Positions 53,050 through 55,297 of a DNA stretch of 55,297 nucleotides are shown here, piece after piece; within the stretch, counting starts at the first letter, position 1, and every line of letters begins with the position of its first letter. The stretch covers positions 4,369 to 59,665 of the forward strand of contig CADEDH010000040.1 in assembly GCA_902826025.1 (NCBI GenBank). Reading direction: 5' to 3'. Under the pieces are notes generated by a model that saw only the letters and a list, made by a program, of their open reading frames with translations, did no database searches and was not told where the DNA came from. The DNA is from an uncultured Actinomycetes bacterium (GTDB lineage: Bacteria > Actinomycetota > Acidimicrobiia > Acidimicrobiales > SZUA-35). A program made the position numbers and the translations under genes.

Positions 53050-55254
53050 ATGCCCGGGGAGCAAGGTTTCGGCTGTTACGCCGGAGTGAAGGTGCTGGAG
53101 CTGGCCACCGGGGTGGCCGGCCCTTACGCCGCCATGTTCCTGGCCGACAACGGGGCTGACGTGGTGAAGCTGGAGCCGCCGGAGGGCGACCCCTACCGGA
53201 CCGACCCCGGCTTCCAGACCGTGAACCGCAACAAGCGCTCGATCGTGCTCCCGGCCGGGACCGACGGTGCCCAAGGAAATGGGGAGAACCACCGCCGGGC
53301 CCTGGCCGCCGCGGCCGACGTGATCATCGTCGACCGACCGGGCCAGGCGGCCGAGGTGCGGCGCCTGAACGCGGGTGCCGTCATCGTGGCCTGCCCCCCA
53401 TGGGGTGAGCGGGGGCCCAAGAGGGACGACCCGTGGAGCCCGGCCCTGCTCCACGCCGCCACCGGCATCGCCTGGAACCAGCAGAGCTACGCCGAGGTGC
53501 CGGTGGACCTGGTGGTCCCGATTGTGGGCTACGGCACCGGGGTGCTCGGCGCCCTGGCCGCCGCCGCCGGGCTGCTGGTCCGGGCCCAGCGGGGCGCGGC
53601 TCCCACCTACGAGGTGTCGCAGGTGGCGGGGGCGGCCGCCCTCCAGCTGGGCGAGAGCCGCCCGGCCGGGCCGCCGGCCGAGCGCCCGGGCGACTCGGGC
53701 CTGGGATCCAAGGGCCGGGTGGCCTGCTACCGGCTGGTGGAGGCGGGCGACGGCAAGTGGTTCTTCCTGGCCTGCGGCACGGCCCGCTTCTACCACCGCA
53801 TGCTGGAGGTCATCGGCCGGCCCGACCTGGCCGACGACCCGATCCTGGCCAACCCGCCCTGGGGCCTGATGTTCGACGAGCCGATCGCCCGGCTCACCCC
53901 CATCCTCGACGAGGTGTTCGCCACCCAGCCCCGGGACCACTGGCTCCGGCTGCTGGCCGAGGCCGACGTGCCGGCCCAGCCGGTACTGACCCGGGCCGAG
54001 TTCCTGCGCCACTCGATCGTGGCCGCCAACGCCATGGACGTCACCGTCGAGCATCCCGAGCTGGGCCCGGTGTCGATGATGGGGCTGCCGGTGACCCTGG
54101 AGTCGGCCCCCGGCTCCATCCGCCGCCCCGCTCCCCTGCTCGACCAGCACCACGCCGAGATCCTGGCCGATTGGCTCCCCAACCCAGATCTGGGGATGGC
54201 AGGGCGCGAAAACGACGCATCTGATCCCCAGAATCCGGTGGGGGGCGCCGGGCCGACCGCTGACCCGACCCGACCCTTGGCCGGGGTGCGGGTGATCGAC
54301 CTGGCGTCGTTCATCGCTGGGCCCGTGATCAGCCGCCACCTGGCCATGCTGGGGGCCGAGGTGATCAAGATCGAGGCCCCGGCGGGCGACCCGTTCCGGG
54401 GCATCGGCCCCCCGTTCGAGTCGTGGAACCAGGGCAAGCGCAGCATCATCTGCGACCTCACCACCCCCGAAGGCCAGGCTGTGCTCCACCGGCTGGCGGC
54501 CGGGGCCGACATCGTGATCGAGAACTTCCGGCCCGGCGTGGCCGCCCGGCTGGGGGCCGACCGGGAGGTGCTGCGGGCCCTGAACCCCCGCCTCATCTTC
54601 CTCAGCTCCCCGGGCTACGGGCTCGACGCCGACATGGCCGAGCGCCCGGCGTTCGACCCTCTCGTCCAGGCCCTGGGCGGGTTCATGGCGGCCCAGGGCG
54701 GGATCGAGGGCCCCGACGGCGAGGCGGTGCCGGGGCGGGAGCCGGTGTTCCTCTCGGTGGCCGTGCACGACGTCGTCACCCCCATGATCGGGGCCTTCGG
54801 GCTGGCCATGGCCCTGTGGGAGCGGCACCAGACCGGCGAGCCCCAGATGGTGCGCACCTCCCTGGCCCAGAGCACGATGGCCATGCAGGCCGCCGAGTAC
54901 ACCCGGTACGCCGCCCGCCCGCCCACCGCCGGCGGCGGGTTCGACTTCCCCGGGCCGGACGACGAGCACACCTGGTACGAGGCCGCCGACGGCGGCGCCT
55001 ACGTGTGGCGCGACGGCGAACTGGAGATCCCGGTGTGCACCGTCGGGCTCAGCGGCACCGAGCTGGCCGAGGCCAACGACCTGTGCGTCACCTACGACCA
55101 TCCCCGCCTCGGCCCGGTGGTGATGTTCGGTCAGCTCATCGGGGGCGCCGGCCCGGCCCCCGAGCGGGCCCCGCTGCTGGGTGAGCACAGCGACGAGATC
55201 CGGTCCGAGATCGACGCCGGCCGCTGGTCATCGCCGCCCCCAGGCGAACTCTGA
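53050..55254 (+). CDS. Two-domain CoA transferase (tandem CaiB/BaiF fusion)
   Basis: The 734-residue product is two family III CoA-transferase domains in tandem (about residues 12-375 and 405-734). Domain 2 keeps the catalytic aspartate D574 in HDVVTP. At the matching place domain 1 reads VGYGTG (G160), so it lacks the aspartate and should be inactive by itself. The linker (about 379-394) is encoded by an inverted-repeat element. The last codons, GAA CTC TGA, are the left arm of the 47-bp element copy D. It probably works with the ligase gene 14 bp upstream. Confidence 0.88.
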   Translation: MPGEQGFGCYAGVKVLELATGVAGPYAAMFLADNGADVVKLEPPEGDPYRTDPGFQTVNRNKRSIVLPAGTDGAQGNGENHRRALAAAADVIIVDRPGQAAEVRRLNAGAVIVACPPWGERGPKRDDPWSPALLHAATGIAWNQQSYAEVPVDLVVPIVGYGTGVLGALAAAAGLLVRAQRGAAPTYEVSQVAGAAALQLGESRPAGPPAERPGDSGLGSKGRVACYRLVEAGDGKWFFLACGTARFYHRMLEVIGRPDLADDPILANPPWGLMFDEPIARLTPILDEVFATQPRDHWLRLLAEADVPAQPVLTRAEFLRHSIVAANAMDVTVEHPELGPVSMMGLPVTLESAPGSIRRPAPLLDQHHAEILADWLPNPDLGMAGRENDASDPQNPVGGAGPTADPTRPLAGVRVIDLASFIAGPVISRHLAMLGAEVIKIEAPAGDPFRGIGPPFESWNQGKRSIICDLTTPEGQAVLHRLAAGADIVIENFRPGVAARLGADREVLRALNPRLIFLSSPGYGLDADMAERPAFDPLVQALGGFMAAQGGIEGPDGEAVPGREPVFLSVAVHDVVTPMIGAFGLAMALWERHQTGEPQMVRTSLAQSTMAMQAAEYTRYAARPPTAGGGFDFPGPDDEHTWYEAADGGAYVWRDGELEIPVCTVGLSGTELAEANDLCVTYDHPRLGPVVMFGQLIGGAGPAPERAPLLGEHSDEIRSEIDAGRWSSPPPGEL
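54184..54231. repeat. In-frame inverted-repeat element in the CoA-transferase linker
   Basis: CTGGGGAT (54190-54197) and ATCCCCAG (54224-54231) are exact inverted repeats, and CCAGATCTGG (54184-54193) is a perfect palindrome at the left edge. The element is in frame and codes for the linker segment PDLGMAGRENDASDPQN. It differs from the 47-bp family in arm sequence. Confidence 0.6.
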
Positions 55255-55292
55255 CACCAGCGGCCCGAATCCGGGACCAGACGTCAGAGTTC
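55246..55292. repeat. 47-bp inverted-repeat element, copy D
   Basis: GAACTCTGAC (55246-55255) and GTCAGAGTTC (55283-55292) enclose a 27-nt core (ACCAGCGGCC...). Its left arm contains the last two codons and the TGA stop of the two-domain CoA transferase gene. Confidence 0.85.
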
Positions 55293-55297
55293 CGGGG

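Overview
The window is very GC-rich, densely packed DNA with short gaps, many GTG starts and many 1-8 nt gene overlaps. Together with an F420-type luciferase-like oxidoreductase, nitronate monooxygenase, DUF2889, DUF4349 and DUF4247 proteins, a truncated actinobacterial type of PPDK and a large set of CoA-ester catabolism genes, this points to a chromosome of an actinomycete (Actinomycetota). My guess is the Acidimicrobiia, but no rRNA or marker gene confirms that. No tRNA, rRNA, CRISPR array, transposase or phage gene was seen. No gap longer than 300 bases lacks a gene; the longest is 49805-50043.

Layout. 56-8924: aromatic and carbon metabolism (intradiol dioxygenase with a perfect operator-like palindrome in its promoter region, RraA-like and RidA proteins, quinone oxidoreductase, a PPDK-like protein with an exchanged C-terminus, dienelactone hydrolase, amidase). 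9030-12991: a DUF2889 protein, then a tightly coupled MoxR ATPase / DUF2201-VWA / unknown operon. 13028-18110: a TetR regulator, then GAF protein, subtilase-pseudokinase fusion and a stand-alone PEP-mobile-domain protein; this is the best candidate in the window for an undescribed system. 18123-25258: cyclopropane synthase, a membrane-anchored degenerate TIR-like protein, several small membrane proteins, a PrsW-type protease and an orphan AAA ATPase. 25275-29669: PadR-linked ABC transporter genes around a divergent promoter. 29733-35671: two flavin-dependent oxidoreductases, a secreted beta-propeller protein, a membrane-anchored protein with two internal repeats and an MFS exporter. 35850-39033: a DUF4247 lipoprotein / DUF350 / spermidine synthase / DUF4178 operon. 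39064-55254: a molybdenum hydroxylase large subunit without its partner subunits, a two-cysteine desulforedoxin-like miniprotein, and a set of crotonases, CoA transferases, an acyl-CoA dehydrogenase and an acyl-CoA ligase fitting catabolism of lipids, terpenoids or steroids, interrupted by a DUF4349 lipoprotein, an AbiEi-antitoxin-like protein and PIN-PhoH.

The most striking non-coding signal is a family of four inverted-repeat elements (46181, 46252, 47272, 55246). Each is exactly 47 bp, with identical 10-bp arms around a 27-nt variable core, and each sits at the 3' end of a gene; in two cases the arm supplies the last two codons and the stop. Convergent gene pairs are otherwise separated by strong GC hairpins without T-tracts.
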